DNA of 56,753 nt, taken from assembly GCA_963169045.1 (NCBI GenBank), contig CAUJDF010000062.1, positions 1-56,753 on the forward strand, written 5' to 3'. This stretch comes from Myxococcota bacterium (lineage in GTDB: Bacteria; Myxococcota_A; Bradymonadia; UBA7976; UBA1532). This document shows positions 1 to 17,389 of this stretch, one piece after another. Position 1 is the stretch's first letter; each line of letters begins with the position of its first letter. Made by a program: the position numbers and the translations under genes. The notes beneath the pieces are model-generated. The model had not been told where the DNA came from. It did not search any database and saw nothing but the letters and a program-made list of their open reading frames with translations.

Positions 1-1233
1 TCCTCGACCGCGTCCCGAACGACCTCTCCGTCGTCGGCGGGCTCGTGACCGAGGAGTTCCAGACGCCGCTGTCGCACGTCAACGTGCTCTCCCAGAACCG
101 CGGCACGCCCAACATGGGCCTGCGCGGCGCCACCACGAACGCGGCGCTGCGCGCGCTCGACGGTCAGTGGGTGCGGCTCGAGGTCGGCGCGTTCGCGTGG
201 TCGATCCGCGCGGCGACGGGCGAAGAGGCCGACGCCTTCTGGGAGGCGCACAAGCCCGCGGCGGTGGCCGTGCCGCGCCTCGACACCACGGTGACCGGGC
301 TGCGCGACATCGAGGACCTCGTCGCCGCAGACGGCGGCGACCTGCGCGCGGCGATCAAGGCGGCCATCCCCGCGTTCGGCGGCAAGGCGGCGCACTTCTC
401 GGTGCTCGCGCGCGTCCCCGAGGCGAACGCGCCGGAGGCCTTCGCCATCCCCGTGGCCTGGTACGCGCAGTTCATGGCGCAGAACGGCTTCGACGCGCGG
501 ATCGAGGCGATGCTGGCCGATCCCGCCTTCAACGACGACCCCGCGGTGCGCGACGCGCAGCTCGAGGCGCTGCGCGAAGACATGGGGGACGCGCCCGTCG
601 ACGAGACCTTCCAGGCGGCGCTGCGCGCGAAGCTCGACGCCGAATTCCCGAATCGTTCCATGCGCTTCCGGTCGAGCACCAACGCCGAGGACCTCGACGG
701 CTTCACCGGCGCCGGCCTGTACACGTCGAAGACCGGCGACGCGGGCGACTGGGAGGACACGCTCGATGCCATCCGCGACGTGTGGGCGAGCGTGTGGTCC
801 TTCCGCGCGTTCGAGGAGCGCGCGTGGCGCAGCATCGACCACCGCGCGGTGGGCATGGCGCTGCTCGTGCACCCCAACTTCCCGGACGAGGACGCCAACG
901 GGGTGGCGCTGACGGCGAACCCGTTCGATCCGTCGGGCCTCGAGCCGGGCGTGTACGTGAACGTCCAGGTGGGCGAGGCGTCCGTCGTGCAGCCGGAGGA
1001 CGGCGCCACGACCGACCAGTTCGTCTACCACCACGCGCTGCCCGGGCAGCCGGTCGTCTACCTCACGCGGTCGAGCCTGGCGCCCGGCGGGGTGCTCTCG
1101 ACGGCGCAGATCCACACGCTCGGCGCCGCGCTCGACGCCGTCCACCGCCGTTTCGCGCCCGCGTACGGCGCCGAGCGCGGCGCCTGGTACGCGATGGACG
1201 TCGAGTTCAAGTTCGACGACGGCGCGCTGGTCA

Positions 1234-4397
<3,164 letters not shown>

Positions 4398-4398
<1 letters not shown>

Positions 4399-5675
4399 CA
4401 GTGGCTGTGCCCGCCGCCCATCTGTCCGCGGGCGGCGGCCGACTTGAGGAAGAACGCGCCGTCGACGACGACGCGCTCGCCGGCGCGCAGCCCCTCGAGG
4501 ACCTCGACGAAGTCGGCGCCGCGCTCGCCCGTGCGCACGGCGCGCCGCTCGTAGCGGTGCTCGCCGGTCACGACGAACGCGATGAAGCCCTCGCCGTCGC
4601 GCTGCAGGGCCGAGGCGGGCACGGCGACGACGGTGGGGCGCGGCCCGGCGCCGTTCGTCGCGTGCGGATCGGTGATCGTCACCTCGGCGAACATGCCGGG
4701 CTTGAGGGCGCCCTCGGTGTCGACGAGGTCGATGCGGGCGCGGGCGGCGCGCGACGCCGGGTCGATCTGCGCGCCGAGGTGGGCCACCTGCCCGCGGAAG
4801 ACGCGGTCCGGCCAGGCGGTGGTGACGACGGTCACCTCGTCGCCGACGTGGACGCGCGACAGGTCGCGCTCGAAAACGTCAATCCAAATCCACAGATGCG
4901 TGGGATCGGCGACGGTGAAGCAGGGCTCCTCGGGCGTGACCTGCTCGCCGAGCGCGAGGTGCTTCTCGACGACCCGGCCGGCGACGGGCGTGCGCAACGT
5001 GTAGAGCGGCGCCTTCGGATCGCCGTAGCGCAGGCGCCCGATCTCGCGGTCGTTCAGGCCGAGCAGGCGCAGGCGCTCGGCGGCGGTCTCGCGGGTGGTC
5101 AGCGCCTTGCGGTGCGCGGTGCGCGCTTCGATGACCGACTGCTCGGACGTGATCTTGTCGCCGAAGAGGCGCTCCTCGCGCTGCAGCGTCTGCTCGGTGA
5201 GCTCCGCTTCGGCGCGCACGCGCAGGTACTCGGCCTTCGCCTCGCCGAGCTCGACCGACTCGACCACGGCGAGGACGTCGCCGGCCTTCACGTCCTGCCC
5301 GAGGCGCGCGGTGACCTCGGCGACGCGGCCGGCGATGCGCGGGCTGACGTGGGCGACGCGCTCCTCGTCGAAGCCGACGCGGGCGGTGCTGCGCAGCTGC
5401 GCGGCCAGCGGGCGCAGCTCGACGGGCGCGGTGCGGATGCCGGCGCGCGTCGCGGCCTCGGGCGTCAGCTCGACGACGCCGCCCTCGTGATTGTCGTCGT
5501 GGCCCGCGTGGTCGTCGTGGCCCGCGTGGTCGTCGTGGCCCGCGTGCTTGTCGTCGTGGCCCTCGTGCTTCTTGTCGGGGGCGTGGCCCTCGTGCCTGTC
5601 GTGGGCGTGGCCGGCGTCGCGGTCCGACGAGCAGGCCGCCGCGAGGCACGCGGCGATGAGCCAGCGACGCGACAT
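4398..5675 (-). CDS. czcB: Efflux RND periplasmic adaptor lipoprotein with His/Asp-rich N-terminus (CzcB-like)
   Basis: This 425-residue membrane-fusion protein links the RND pump to the outer-membrane channel. MSRRWLIAACLAAAC is a short lipoprotein signal with Cys15 as the likely lipidated residue. It is followed by about 45 residues rich in His and Asp, built on repeated GHDDHA units, a likely metal-binding tail. The barrel-sandwich and coiled-coil adaptor core follows (GRVAEVTARLGQDVKAGDVLA, EYLRVRAEAELTEQTLQ), then a beta-barrel and membrane-proximal part (GLRAGERVVVDGAFFLKS). The start at 5675 is supported by AAGGAG ending a few bases upstream, inside the end of the preceding gene, whose stop lies two bases before this ATG. 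The same frame is open far upstream, but that part is a shadow of the outer-membrane factor gene. Confidence 0.92.
5493..5546 (-). repeat. Three perfect tandem 18-bp repeats in the adaptor gene
   Basis: The 18-base unit GTCGTCGTGGCCCGCGTG (plus-strand reading) occurs three times back to back without a mismatch, followed by a diverged copy. On the coding strand each unit encodes six residues of the His/Asp-rich linker (H-A-G-H-D-D register). Because the unit length is a multiple of three, gain or loss of copies would change the number of putative metal-binding residues without breaking the frame. Confidence 0.9.
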
Positions 5676-5677
5676 CG

Positions 5678-6988
5678 TCACTCCTTCACCTCGAAGCCGG
5701 GGGGCAGGGCGAGGCGGCCGGCGGCGACGTCGAGCCGCACGCGCGCCCGCGCCGCGGCCGCCGCCGACTCGACGAGCGCCCGCTGCGCGTCGAAGAAGGC
5801 GCTGCGCATGAGCAGGACGTCGCTCACCGTCGCCTTGCCCGCCGCGAACGACTTCTCGATCAGCGCGAGGCTCTCCTCGAACGTGCCGACGAGGTGGGCG
5901 CGCAGGCCGCGCAGCGCCTCGGCCGCCGCCTCGTGGCGGGCGTGCGCCTCGACCACCTCCCGCAGCGCGTCGAGCCGCTGGATCTCGCGCTCGGCGGTCG
6001 CGCGCGCCGCCGCCGCGCTCGCCTCCGCGACCGCGCCGGCGTTGCGGTCGAAGACGGGGAGGGGCAGCTCGACGCCGCCGCCGACGAGCGTGTCGCGGTT
6101 CTCCTCCCGCCCGCCGAACACCCGGAGCGTGATGCCGGGCCAGCTCGATGCGCGCGCCTCCTCGAGGCGGGCCCGCGCGGCGCGCTCCGCGTCGGCCAGC
6201 GCCTCGAGATCGGCGCGCCGCGTCGCCGCTTCCTCGAGCAGCGCGGGCAGGAGCGGCGCCGGAGCGGGCGCCTCGGCGGTCACGTCGCCCTCGGGCGTCG
6301 GCAGCGCGTCCGCCGGCAGGCCGAGCGCCTGCGCGAGCGCCGCGCGCGCCGCCACGTCGTCGCCGATCGCCTGCGCGACGCGCTGCCCGACGCGCGCCAG
6401 CTCGGCCGCCGCGACGTTGAGCTCGAGCTGCGTGCCGGCGCCGGCGTCGAGCCGCTTGCGCGCCACCTCGAGCAGCCGCGTGGCCAGGTCGCGCTCCGCC
6501 TCGGCGACGGACCGCAGCGCCCGCGCCGTCTGCGCGTCGACGAACGCGAGGTGCACCTCGGCCGCGAGCCGCCGGGCGTCGGCGCGGGCCCGGGCCCGCG
6601 CCGCGGCGACCTCGGCCCTGGCCGCGTCGGTGCGGTGGCTCCGCCAGCCGCCGAGCGGCAGTGCCTGCGAGAGCCCCACCTCGAAGTCGGCCGACGTCTC
6701 GTCGGCGCCGAGGCGCGCCGCCCCCTCGACGTCGATCGCCGGATCGAACGGGAAGACCTCGGCGGCGCCCAGGCGTCCTTGCGCCTCGGCGATCTCCGCG
6801 CGCCGCGCCTGCAGCCGCGGAGCGCGCGCCGCCAGCTCGAGCGCGCGCGCCAGCGTGAGCGGCTCGGGCGCCTCGGCGCGCGCCCACAGCGGCGCCACGG
6901 CGAGCGCGACGCCGAGCAGCCACGATCTACTACGGTGGCTCGTAGGAACGGTGGTGCGGCGAGGCGCGGTGCGCTTCGGGCGGTCCAT
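5678..6988 (-). CDS. czcC: TolC-family outer membrane efflux protein (CzcC-like)
   Basis: This 436-residue protein is the outer-membrane channel of the metal efflux complex. A basic N-terminus and hydrophobic segment (SWLLGVALAVAPLWARA) form a signal peptide. The rest is the Ala/Arg/Glu-rich, long-helix composition typical of TolC/CzcC, with two related halves; each begins with a helix pair and contains the P-L-P-V-F-D-R-N type strand-turn region (VELPLPVFDRNAGAVAEA, near residue 305). The start at 6988 overlaps the stop of the metallopeptidase gene by one base (TGATG). Its own 3' end carries the ribosome binding site of the adaptor gene. Position between regulator genes and adaptor supports the role. 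Confidence 0.9.
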   Translation of the reverse strand: MDRPKRTAPRRTTVPTSHRSRSWLLGVALAVAPLWARAEAPEPLTLARALELAARAPRLQARRAEIAEAQGRLGAAEVFPFDPAIDVEGAARLGADETSADFEVGLSQALPLGGWRSHRTDAARAEVAAARARARADARRLAAEVHLAFVDAQTARALRSVAEAERDLATRLLEVARKRLDAGAGTQLELNVAAAELARVGQRVAQAIGDDVAARAALAQALGLPADALPTPEGDVTAEAPAPAPLLPALLEEAATRRADLEALADAERAARARLEEARASSWPGITLRVFGGREENRDTLVGGGVELPLPVFDRNAGAVAEASAAAARATAEREIQRLDALREVVEAHARHEAAAEALRGLRAHLVGTFEESLALIEKSFAAGKATVSDVLLMRSAFFDAQRALVESAAAAARARVRLDVAAGRLALPPGFEVKE

Positions 6989-7995
6989 CAGAGTCGGGCC
7001 AGCGTGGAGAGGGCGGCGTCGATGCCGAGGTGCAGCACGTCGAGCAGGCCCGCGCCCAGCGCGTGGGGCATGGCCGAGAGCGCGACGAGGCCCAGCGCGG
7101 CCAGCGGCCACTCGCGGGCGTGCGCGCCCGGCGGGTGCTGGCTGTAGTCGAGCAGCAGGCGCACGCGGACTTCGATCGCGCTCGGCCCGTCGCCGCCCAG
7201 GCGCGACGCATACGACGGCCCGCCCGGCCGCGCGGCGGCCACGATGGCCTCCGCCAGCGAGAGCGGATCGGCGCCCATCGCCACCGCCGCCCGGTCGCAC
7301 GCCGCCTCGCGCGAGAGCAGCCAGCGGCGCAGCTCCGGCCGCAGCAGGAACGCGAGCGGGTTGAGCGCGAAGCTCGCCGACGCCAGCAGATGCCGGAGCG
7401 GATCGCGCCCTTCCGCGTGCACCGCCTCGTGCAGCAGCGCCGCCGTCAGCGCCGCGTCGTCGAGGCGCGCGAGCAGGTCCGTGTCGACCTCGACGCGCGG
7501 ACGCAGGAGCCCGCAGGTGCGGATGGCGTCCCGGCAACCCTTCACGAGCCGCACGCGGCGGGCGAGCGGCCGGAGCCGGGGGTGGGCGGCGCAGAGCCCG
7601 CGCAGCCGCTCCGCGCGCTCGTCCTCGACGACCGTGGGGGCGGCGACGAAGGCGCGCGCCGCGCGCTGGACCACCGCGGTCAGCGTGAGCGTGGCCACGC
7701 ACAGGGCGAAGGCGAGCGCGCCGACGCAGCCCTCGTCGCCGAGGTGCTCCGCGAGACACGCCGCGACGGCGCCGCCGGGCTCGAACTGGTGCAGCCCTGC
7801 CGAGACGAACCACGTGGCGGCGCCGAGCGCCGGCCCGACGATCAGCAGGAACGTCGCGCCCGTCCCGAAGGCGGGCAGCGAGGCGCCGCGCCGCCGCCGG
7901 AGCACGAGCAGCGCCTTCGCCGGCAGCGTGACCAGCGGCACGACGGCGAGGAAGACCGCGGCGGCGCCGAGCGCCGCAAAGGCCAGCTCCTTCAA
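6988..7995 (-). CDS. M56-family (BlaR1/MecR1-like) membrane metallopeptidase without a sensor domain
   Basis: This 335-residue membrane protein has hydrophobic segments near residues 5-30, 45-65 and 95-115. The zinc-protease motif LLHEAVH (HEAVH at 189-193) has a plausible third ligand at Glu230 in SREAACD. BlaR1/MecR1 proteins use this domain to relay a signal that leads to inactivation of the partner BlaI/MecI repressor. BlaR1 also has a C-terminal penicillin-binding sensor of roughly 250 residues. Here the chain ends about 100 residues after the active site with one hydrophobic stretch, so the inducer is probably not a beta-lactam. The start is TTG, overlapping the repressor stop by four bases (TTGA). 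A link to metal sensing is inferred from the operon only. Confidence 0.85.
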   Translation of the reverse strand: MKELAFAALGAAAVFLAVVPLVTLPAKALLVLRRRRGASLPAFGTGATFLLIVGPALGAATWFVSAGLHQFEPGGAVAACLAEHLGDEGCVGALAFALCVATLTLTAVVQRAARAFVAAPTVVEDERAERLRGLCAAHPRLRPLARRVRLVKGCRDAIRTCGLLRPRVEVDTDLLARLDDAALTAALLHEAVHAEGRDPLRHLLASASFALNPLAFLLRPELRRWLLSREAACDRAAVAMGADPLSLAEAIVAAARPGGPSYASRLGGDGPSAIEVRVRLLLDYSQHPPGAHAREWPLAALGLVALSAMPHALGAGLLDVLHLGIDAALSTLARL

Positions 7996-8417
7996 GTCCG
8001 GAGCTCCCGGCGCCGGGCGCGGATGAGCTGCTCGAGGCGGTCCAGCTCGTCGGTGTCGGCCTCGGAAACGCGCTCGACCAGGAGCGCCACGGCCTCGTCG
8101 CGGCCGATCTCCGGCAGGCTGCCGAGCACCTCGCGCGCCGTCGAGCGCATGAACTCGTCGCGGCCCATGCGCGGCCGGTAGACGTAGCGGCGCCCGTCGC
8201 GCTCGCGCGTCAGCAGCCCCTTGTCGAAGAGGCGGCCGACCGTGGTCATCACCGTCGTGTAGGCGATGTCGCGCCCGCGCTCGAGCTCGCGGTGGACGTC
8301 GCCGACCGTGAACTCGGACCAGGCGTTCGACCAGACGGCGTCCATGATCGCCGCCTCGAGGTCGAAGAGCGTGACCCGCGTGCCCTCTTGATCGGGCCGG
8401 ATGCGCAACCGTCTCAC
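7992..8417 (-). CDS. BlaI/MecI/CopY-family transcriptional repressor
   Basis: This 141-residue protein has the BlaI architecture: an N-terminal winged helix ([20 protein letters not shown], then [20 protein letters not shown] with the recognition helix, then the wing [17 protein letters not shown]), and a C-terminal dimerisation helix bundle ([18 protein letters not shown]-like region). The [18 protein letters not shown] stretch is close to the family signature. The start is GTG at 8417, preceded by GGAGGAG at the proper distance. It is the first gene of the efflux operon, and a TACTA-N10-TAGTA dyad sits directly upstream, so autoregulation together with the four downstream genes is expected. 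In the family, such repressors control beta-lactamase or copper genes; here the targets are metal-efflux genes. Confidence 0.92.
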   Translation of the reverse strand: MRRLRIRPDQEGTRVTLFDLEAAIMDAVWSNAWSEFTVGDVHRELERGRDIAYTTVMTTVGRLFDKGLLTRERDGRRYVYRPRMGRDEFMRSTAREVLGSLPEIGRDEAVALLVERVSEADTDELDRLEQLIRARRRELRT

Positions 8418-8430
8418 GCCGTCTCCTCCG

Positions 8431-8450
8431 TACTACGACCGTTGATAGTA
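8431..8450. promoter_or_regulatory. BlaI/MecI-type operator dyad
   Basis: The sequence TACTACGACCGTTGATAGTA has the outer half-sites TACTA and TAGTA in inverted order with ten bases between. This is the layout of BlaI/MecI/CopY boxes (TACTACA/TGTAGTA type). It lies 14-33 bases upstream of the GTG of the BlaI-like gene and overlaps the predicted -10 element, so binding would block transcription of the whole operon. The half-sites are seen directly; that the protein binds them is inferred from the family. Confidence 0.75.
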
Positions 8451-8470
8451 CGAGGGACGGGGAGCGTCAA
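8443..8470 (-). promoter_or_regulatory. Predicted sigma-70 promoter of the efflux operon
   Basis: Read on the minus strand, TTGACG (8470-8465, five of six matches to the -35 consensus) is followed after 16 bases by TATCAA (8448-8443, four of six matches to the -10). The -10 lies inside the TACTA-N10-TAGTA dyad. A transcript starting near 8437 would have a leader of about 20 bases with a good GGAGGAG ribosome binding site. Confidence 0.55.
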
Positions 8471-8486
8471 ACAACGCGTCGAGTCT

Positions 8487-13862
<5,376 letters not shown>

Positions 13863-13865
13863 GAA

Positions 13866-13884
13866 GGCACTCTGCAAGAGTGCC
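13866..13884 (-). repeat. Perfect 8-bp inverted repeat just upstream of the MopE-like start codon
   Basis: GGCACTCT-gca-AGAGTGCC is a perfect hairpin (8-bp arms, 3-base loop) that begins three bases before the ATG at 13862. It covers the place where a ribosome binding site would be, and no clear Shine-Dalgarno sequence is visible there. It could act as a translational control hairpin or as an operator for a dimeric repressor; neither can be decided from sequence. Confidence 0.6.
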
Positions 13885-14063
13885 GGCAGGCACACAAGTC
13901 TGCTGCCGCGCTGGACGCACTGCCGGTCCGCAGCCGGATCGCGGCGGCCGCACGGCGCGCCGCCGGAGAGGCGAGGTTCCCGCGGCGCGGGGTTCGGGCC
14001 CGAAGGGGCCGGAGCGGCGAGGAGGTGAGAAGCGGAGGCGCGCGGAGCGACGGGCGCTCGCGA

Positions 14064-14231
14064 CTACTTCAGCTTCGCTTCCTTGAAGAGCACGTGCTTG
14101 CGCACCTTGGGGTCGTACTTCATCAGCTCGAGCTTGCCCGTCGCGGTGCGGCGGTTCTTGGTGGTCGTGTAGAAGTAGCCGGTGTCGGCGGTGCTGACGA
14201 GCTTGATCTTCTCGCGCTTGTTCTTGGCCAT
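14064..14231 (-). CDS. rpmG: 50S ribosomal protein L33
   Basis: A 55-residue basic protein reads [20 protein letters not shown] at the start and ends in [14 protein letters not shown]. It matches the L33 family in length and in the [12 protein letters not shown] and [10 protein letters not shown] motifs. It has no cysteines, so it is the zinc-free (C-minus) form. AGGAG lies eight bases before the ATG. It is a component of the large ribosomal subunit near the E site. It stands alone between the MopE-like gene and the divergent TerB-like operon; rpmG often sits beside tRNA-Trp/secE/nusG or rpmB, but none of these is present here. Confidence 0.95.
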   Translation of the reverse strand: MAKNKREKIKLVSTADTGYFYTTTKNRRTATGKLELMKYDPKVRKHVLFKEAKLK

Positions 14232-14368
14232 GGGGACGCTCCTGCTCGAAGGTCCGGCAACCTAGCAGAAGACGATTGCGGCGTCTACTCGCTCGTATCC
14301 GTTCACCCGCGCGGCGCAATGGTGTAGTGAGAAGGGCCGCGAACCCCGACGACAGGAGGAACGAGGCC

Positions 14369-14839
14369 ATGCAGGAGCTCTACGAGGGCGTCGAGCTTTC
14401 GCCCGAACAGACCGAGGTGGTCTGCCGCGGGCTGCTCGACCTGGCGAGCGTGGACGGCACCCACGACAGCGAGATGGCGCTGATCGCCGACTTCTCTGGC
14501 GGCGCCGATCTCGACGCGCTCGCGGCGAAGCCGTTCGAGCTCGCCGCCGCCGCGCAGGTGCTGACGAACGGCGGCGACGCGGTCGTCGAGTCGTTCCTCA
14601 CCTCGTGCTACCTGCTCATCTACGCCGACGGCGACCACTCCGAGGCCGAGCGCGCCCGCGTCCGGGAGTACGCCGACGCGCTGGGCGTGTCCGCCGACCG
14701 GCTCGAGTCGCTTCACACCAAGGCCCGGCTCTACCTCTTGCAGATCCTGGCCACCAACCTGCGCAACAAGGCCGCGGTCCGCGATGTGGCCGCCGAGATG
14801 GGCCTGTCCGAGAACGATCTCGCCGGCCTGGAGGACTGA
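14369..14839 (+). CDS. TerB-like tellurite-resistance-family protein
   Basis: This 156-residue all-helical, acidic protein shows two internal copies of the TerB/DjlA-type motif: LLDLASVDGTHDSEMALIAD (residues about 24-43) and LLIYADGDHSEAERARVREY (about 83-105). Each has an acidic DG-x-(D/S)-E cluster that can bind a divalent cation. The start at 14369 is fixed by AGGAGGA ten bases upstream. One base separates its stop from the next start. TerB proteins occur in membrane-associated stress systems, and the direct neighbours here encode a PspA-like coiled-coil protein and an AAA+ ATPase. A role as adaptor or calcium-responsive component of that complex is inferred from the operon. Confidence 0.7.
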   Translation: MQELYEGVELSPEQTEVVCRGLLDLASVDGTHDSEMALIADFSGGADLDALAAKPFELAAAAQVLTNGGDAVVESFLTSCYLLIYADGDHSEAERARVREYADALGVSADRLESLHTKARLYLLQILATNLRNKAAVRDVAAEMGLSENDLAGLED

Positions 14840-14840
14840 G

Positions 14841-15560
14841 ATGGGCTTCTTCAACCGCATCTACAATCTGTGGAAGGGCTTCGTGAGCATCTTCGTGGGG
14901 CGCATGGAGGAGAAGCACCCCGAGATCGCCTACGAGAACGCCATCAACGGCATGACCGAGAAGTACGCGAAGCTGAAGAGCGCCGCCGCCGGCCTCATCA
15001 AGCATCGCGCGCAGCTCGAGACGCGCATCAAGAAGGCCGAGACCGAGCTCGAGCAGGTGCGGCTCGACGCGCAGACGGCGGTCGACCAGGGCGAGGACGA
15101 GGCCGCGCTCGTCCTGCTGCAGCGGCAGGAGGAGCTCGAGAAGATGCTCCAGGAGTACAGCGCCGACCTGCAGCAGGCCGCGAAGGACGCCGACGCCGCC
15201 AAGGAGTCGCTGCGCGCCCTCGCCAACGAGATCGAGAAGCTCAAGCGCGAGCGCGACAAGGTCATCGCCCAGATCAAGGACGCCGAGGCGCGCAAGCAGA
15301 TCCAGGAGCAGCTCGACGGCCTGTCGGTCGACGACGACGTCAAGGCGCTCTCCAACGTCCGCGAGTACGCCGAGAAGGTGAAGGCCGAGGTCCAGATCGG
15401 CGACGAGCTGAAGGAAGGCTCGCTCGAGGGCAAGCTGGCGGCCATCCGCCAGAAGAGCGGCACGACGCGGGCCTCGGCCAAGCTCGAGGAGATGAAGCGG
15501 GCGCGCGCCGCGGCGAAGGGCGGCACCGCCACCGAGCCCGAGGGCGGCAAGAGCCTGTGA
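14841..15560 (+). CDS. PspA/IM30 (ESCRT-III-like) family coiled-coil protein
   Basis: This 239-residue protein begins MGFFNRIYNLWKGFVSIF, an amphipathic helix like the membrane-binding helix of PspA/Vipp1. A long uninterrupted coiled coil follows (residues about 25-165, e.g. LETRIKKAETELEQVRL and VLLQRQEELEKMLQEY), then a shorter helical tail (VKALSNVREYAEKVKAE) and a flexible end. The DQGEDEAALVLLQRQEEL segment resembles the hairpin of PspA. Such proteins polymerise on membranes, preserve their integrity and are structural relatives of eukaryotic ESCRT-III. The gene starts one base after the TerB-like stop and ends one base before the AAA+ gene, so the three products are surely co-expressed. 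The family call is by architecture rather than by high identity. Confidence 0.72.
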   Translation: MGFFNRIYNLWKGFVSIFVGRMEEKHPEIAYENAINGMTEKYAKLKSAAAGLIKHRAQLETRIKKAETELEQVRLDAQTAVDQGEDEAALVLLQRQEELEKMLQEYSADLQQAAKDADAAKESLRALANEIEKLKRERDKVIAQIKDAEARKQIQEQLDGLSVDDDVKALSNVREYAEKVKAEVQIGDELKEGSLEGKLAAIRQKSGTTRASAKLEEMKRARAAAKGGTATEPEGGKSL

Positions 15561-15561
15561 C

Positions 15562-17361
15562 ATGGTGAGCGCCACCAGCCGGCCGGATCTGCCGCGCGCG
15601 CCCGACCTCCCCGCATGGATGGGGACGCTGCGCGACCGGTACCTCAACACCGACACCAGCCAGTTCATCCTGCACGGCAACGTGCACGACACGGTGCTGG
15701 CGGCCGATCGGGCGTGGGACATGCCCGAGTTCCTCGACGCGTTCTTCGCGCCGAGCGACAAGCTGGTGGTCCACTTCGACCCGGGCCGCGGCGTCTGGTT
15801 CCCCGACGAGCGCCACGCGGCCCGGGCCGCGCGCGCGCTGCTCGCCGCGCGCTACCTCGACGCGTCGAAGGTGGCGCCGCGCGGCGCCGACAAGACGCCC
15901 GAGAAGGCGCTCGCCGAGGCCATCCGCGACGAGCTCGCCATCGAGCGCGATCCCGGCATCGTGCTGCCGGTGCTCGAGGCGCTGCTCGTCCGGCACGACA
16001 TGCCGTGCGCGGTGATCATCCACTACGCCGAGCTCGTGGCGCCCCACGGCGACCCCGCCTCGCTGGGCTTCGACGACCGCACCGCGGCGGCGCGCCTGCA
16101 CCGGTGGAGCCTCTCCACCGAGGTCAACCGCAGCGACAACGTCGTGCTGCTGCTGACGAGCACGATGTCCGACCTGGCCTCGCGCGTGACGCGCAACCCG
16201 CGCGTGGGCGCCATCCACGTGCCCCTGCCGGGCGCGCTCGAGCGGGCGCGCTTCCTGGCGCGGCTGCGGCCCGACCTCGGGTTCGAGCGCGGCGAGAAGG
16301 TCACGCGGGTGACCGCCGGCCTGCAGCTCCGCCAGATCAAGGACCTCATGGCGGCGGTCAACGGCAGCGGCGAGCTCCCGCTCGACGCCATCGCCGAGCG
16401 CAAGCGCGAGATCCTCGAGCAGGAGTGCTTCGGCCTCATCGAGGTCCTCGAGCCGGACCACGACTTCTCCGTCGTCGGCGGCAACGAGCCGATCAAGGCG
16501 GCGCTGTCGCGCATCGCCGAGCACGTGAAGGCGGGGCGGCGCGCGCAGGTGCCGATGGGCGTGCTGCTCGTCGGCCCGATGGGCACCGGCAAGAGCTTCC
16601 TCGCCGAGGCCTTCGCCAAGGAGAGCGGGCTCGCCGCGATCAAGCTGAAGAACTTCCGCGACAAGTGGGTGGGCAGCACCGAGGCCAACCTCGAGAAGAT
16701 CCTCAACGTGATCGAGGGGTTGGGTGAGATCCTGGTCATCATCGACGAGGGCGACCGCTCGCTCGGCGGCGAGGCCGAGGGCGACAGCGGGGTGAACTCG
16801 CGCGTGATCGCCCGCCTCAAGGAGTTCATGAGCGATCCGGACCACCGCGGCCGCATCGTCTTCATGCTGATGACCAACCGCCCCGACAAGCTCGACACCG
16901 ACATGAAGCGGCCGGGGCGCTTCGACCTGAAGATCCCGTTCTTCTCGCCGCAGAACGCCGAGGAGCGCGCGGCCATCCTGCGGGCGCAGGTGAGGCGGCA
17001 CCGCATCCCCGCCGACCTGCCCGACGAGGCGCTGCTGCCCATCCTCGAGGGGCTGCAGGGCTTCGCCGCCGCCGATCTCGAGGCGCTCCTGCTGTTGGCC
17101 TACGACGACTACGAGAGCGGCCACCTGCCGACCGACGTGACCGAGCGGCCGCCGGTGCTCACGGCGCCGTTCCTCGCGCAGGCCGCCCACGACTTCATGC
17201 CCACCCGCGAGGTGGACATGATCGCCTACATGGAGCTGCTCGCCGTCCAGGAGGCGAGCAACCGGCGCCTGCTGCCGGAGCGCTTCCGCGACATCACGCT
17301 CGAAGAGCTGGCGACACGACTCACCGAGGCGCGTTACCGCGCCCTCCGCCCTCGGACCTGA
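15562..17361 (+). CDS. Tandem AAA+ ATPase (degenerate first domain, active second domain)
   Basis: This 599-residue protein has an active C-terminal AAA+ domain. Walker A is GPMGTGKS (338-345), the pore loop is [12 protein letters not shown] (around 368-379, aromatic W369), Walker B is LVIIDEGD (391-398), sensor 1 is MLMTNRPD (435-442) and the arginine finger RPGRFD is at 450-455. The first half (about 30-290) looks like a second AAA domain that has lost its Walker [18 protein letters not shown] (degenerate Walker B), [12 protein letters not shown] (sensor-1-like) and [13 protein letters not shown]. It is the third gene of the TerB-PspA-AAA operon, starting one base after the PspA-like stop. 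It could disassemble or thread the PspA-like polymer as Vps4 does for ESCRT-III; that role is inference. Confidence 0.85.
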   Translation: MVSATSRPDLPRAPDLPAWMGTLRDRYLNTDTSQFILHGNVHDTVLAADRAWDMPEFLDAFFAPSDKLVVHFDPGRGVWFPDERHAARAARALLAARYLDASKVAPRGADKTPEKALAEAIRDELAIERDPGIVLPVLEALLVRHDMPCAVIIHYAELVAPHGDPASLGFDDRTAAARLHRWSLSTEVNRSDNVVLLLTSTMSDLASRVTRNPRVGAIHVPLPGALERARFLARLRPDLGFERGEKVTRVTAGLQLRQIKDLMAAVNGSGELPLDAIAERKREILEQECFGLIEVLEPDHDFSVVGGNEPIKAALSRIAEHVKAGRRAQVPMGVLLVGPMGTGKSFLAEAFAKESGLAAIKLKNFRDKWVGSTEANLEKILNVIEGLGEILVIIDEGDRSLGGEAEGDSGVNSRVIARLKEFMSDPDHRGRIVFMLMTNRPDKLDTDMKRPGRFDLKIPFFSPQNAEERAAILRAQVRRHRIPADLPDEALLPILEGLQGFAAADLEALLLLAYDDYESGHLPTDVTERPPVLTAPFLAQAAHDFMPTREVDMIAYMELLAVQEASNRRLLPERFRDITLEELATRLTEARYRALRPRT

Positions 17362-17389
17362 GCCACCCCCGACCGTCCCGCCGGAACAT

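Noticed and set aside
5678-6923. Upstream extension of the adaptor frame by about 416 codons
   Set aside because: The Arg/Ala/Gly-rich translation overlaps the outer-membrane factor gene in another frame; a lipoprotein signal and AAGGAG mark the true start at 5675.
14369-17361. Reading the TerB-like gene as evidence of a classical tellurite-resistance (terZABCDEF) operon
   Set aside because: No TerC membrane protein, TerD/TerZ/TerE or other ter gene is adjacent; only the TerB-like fold is present.
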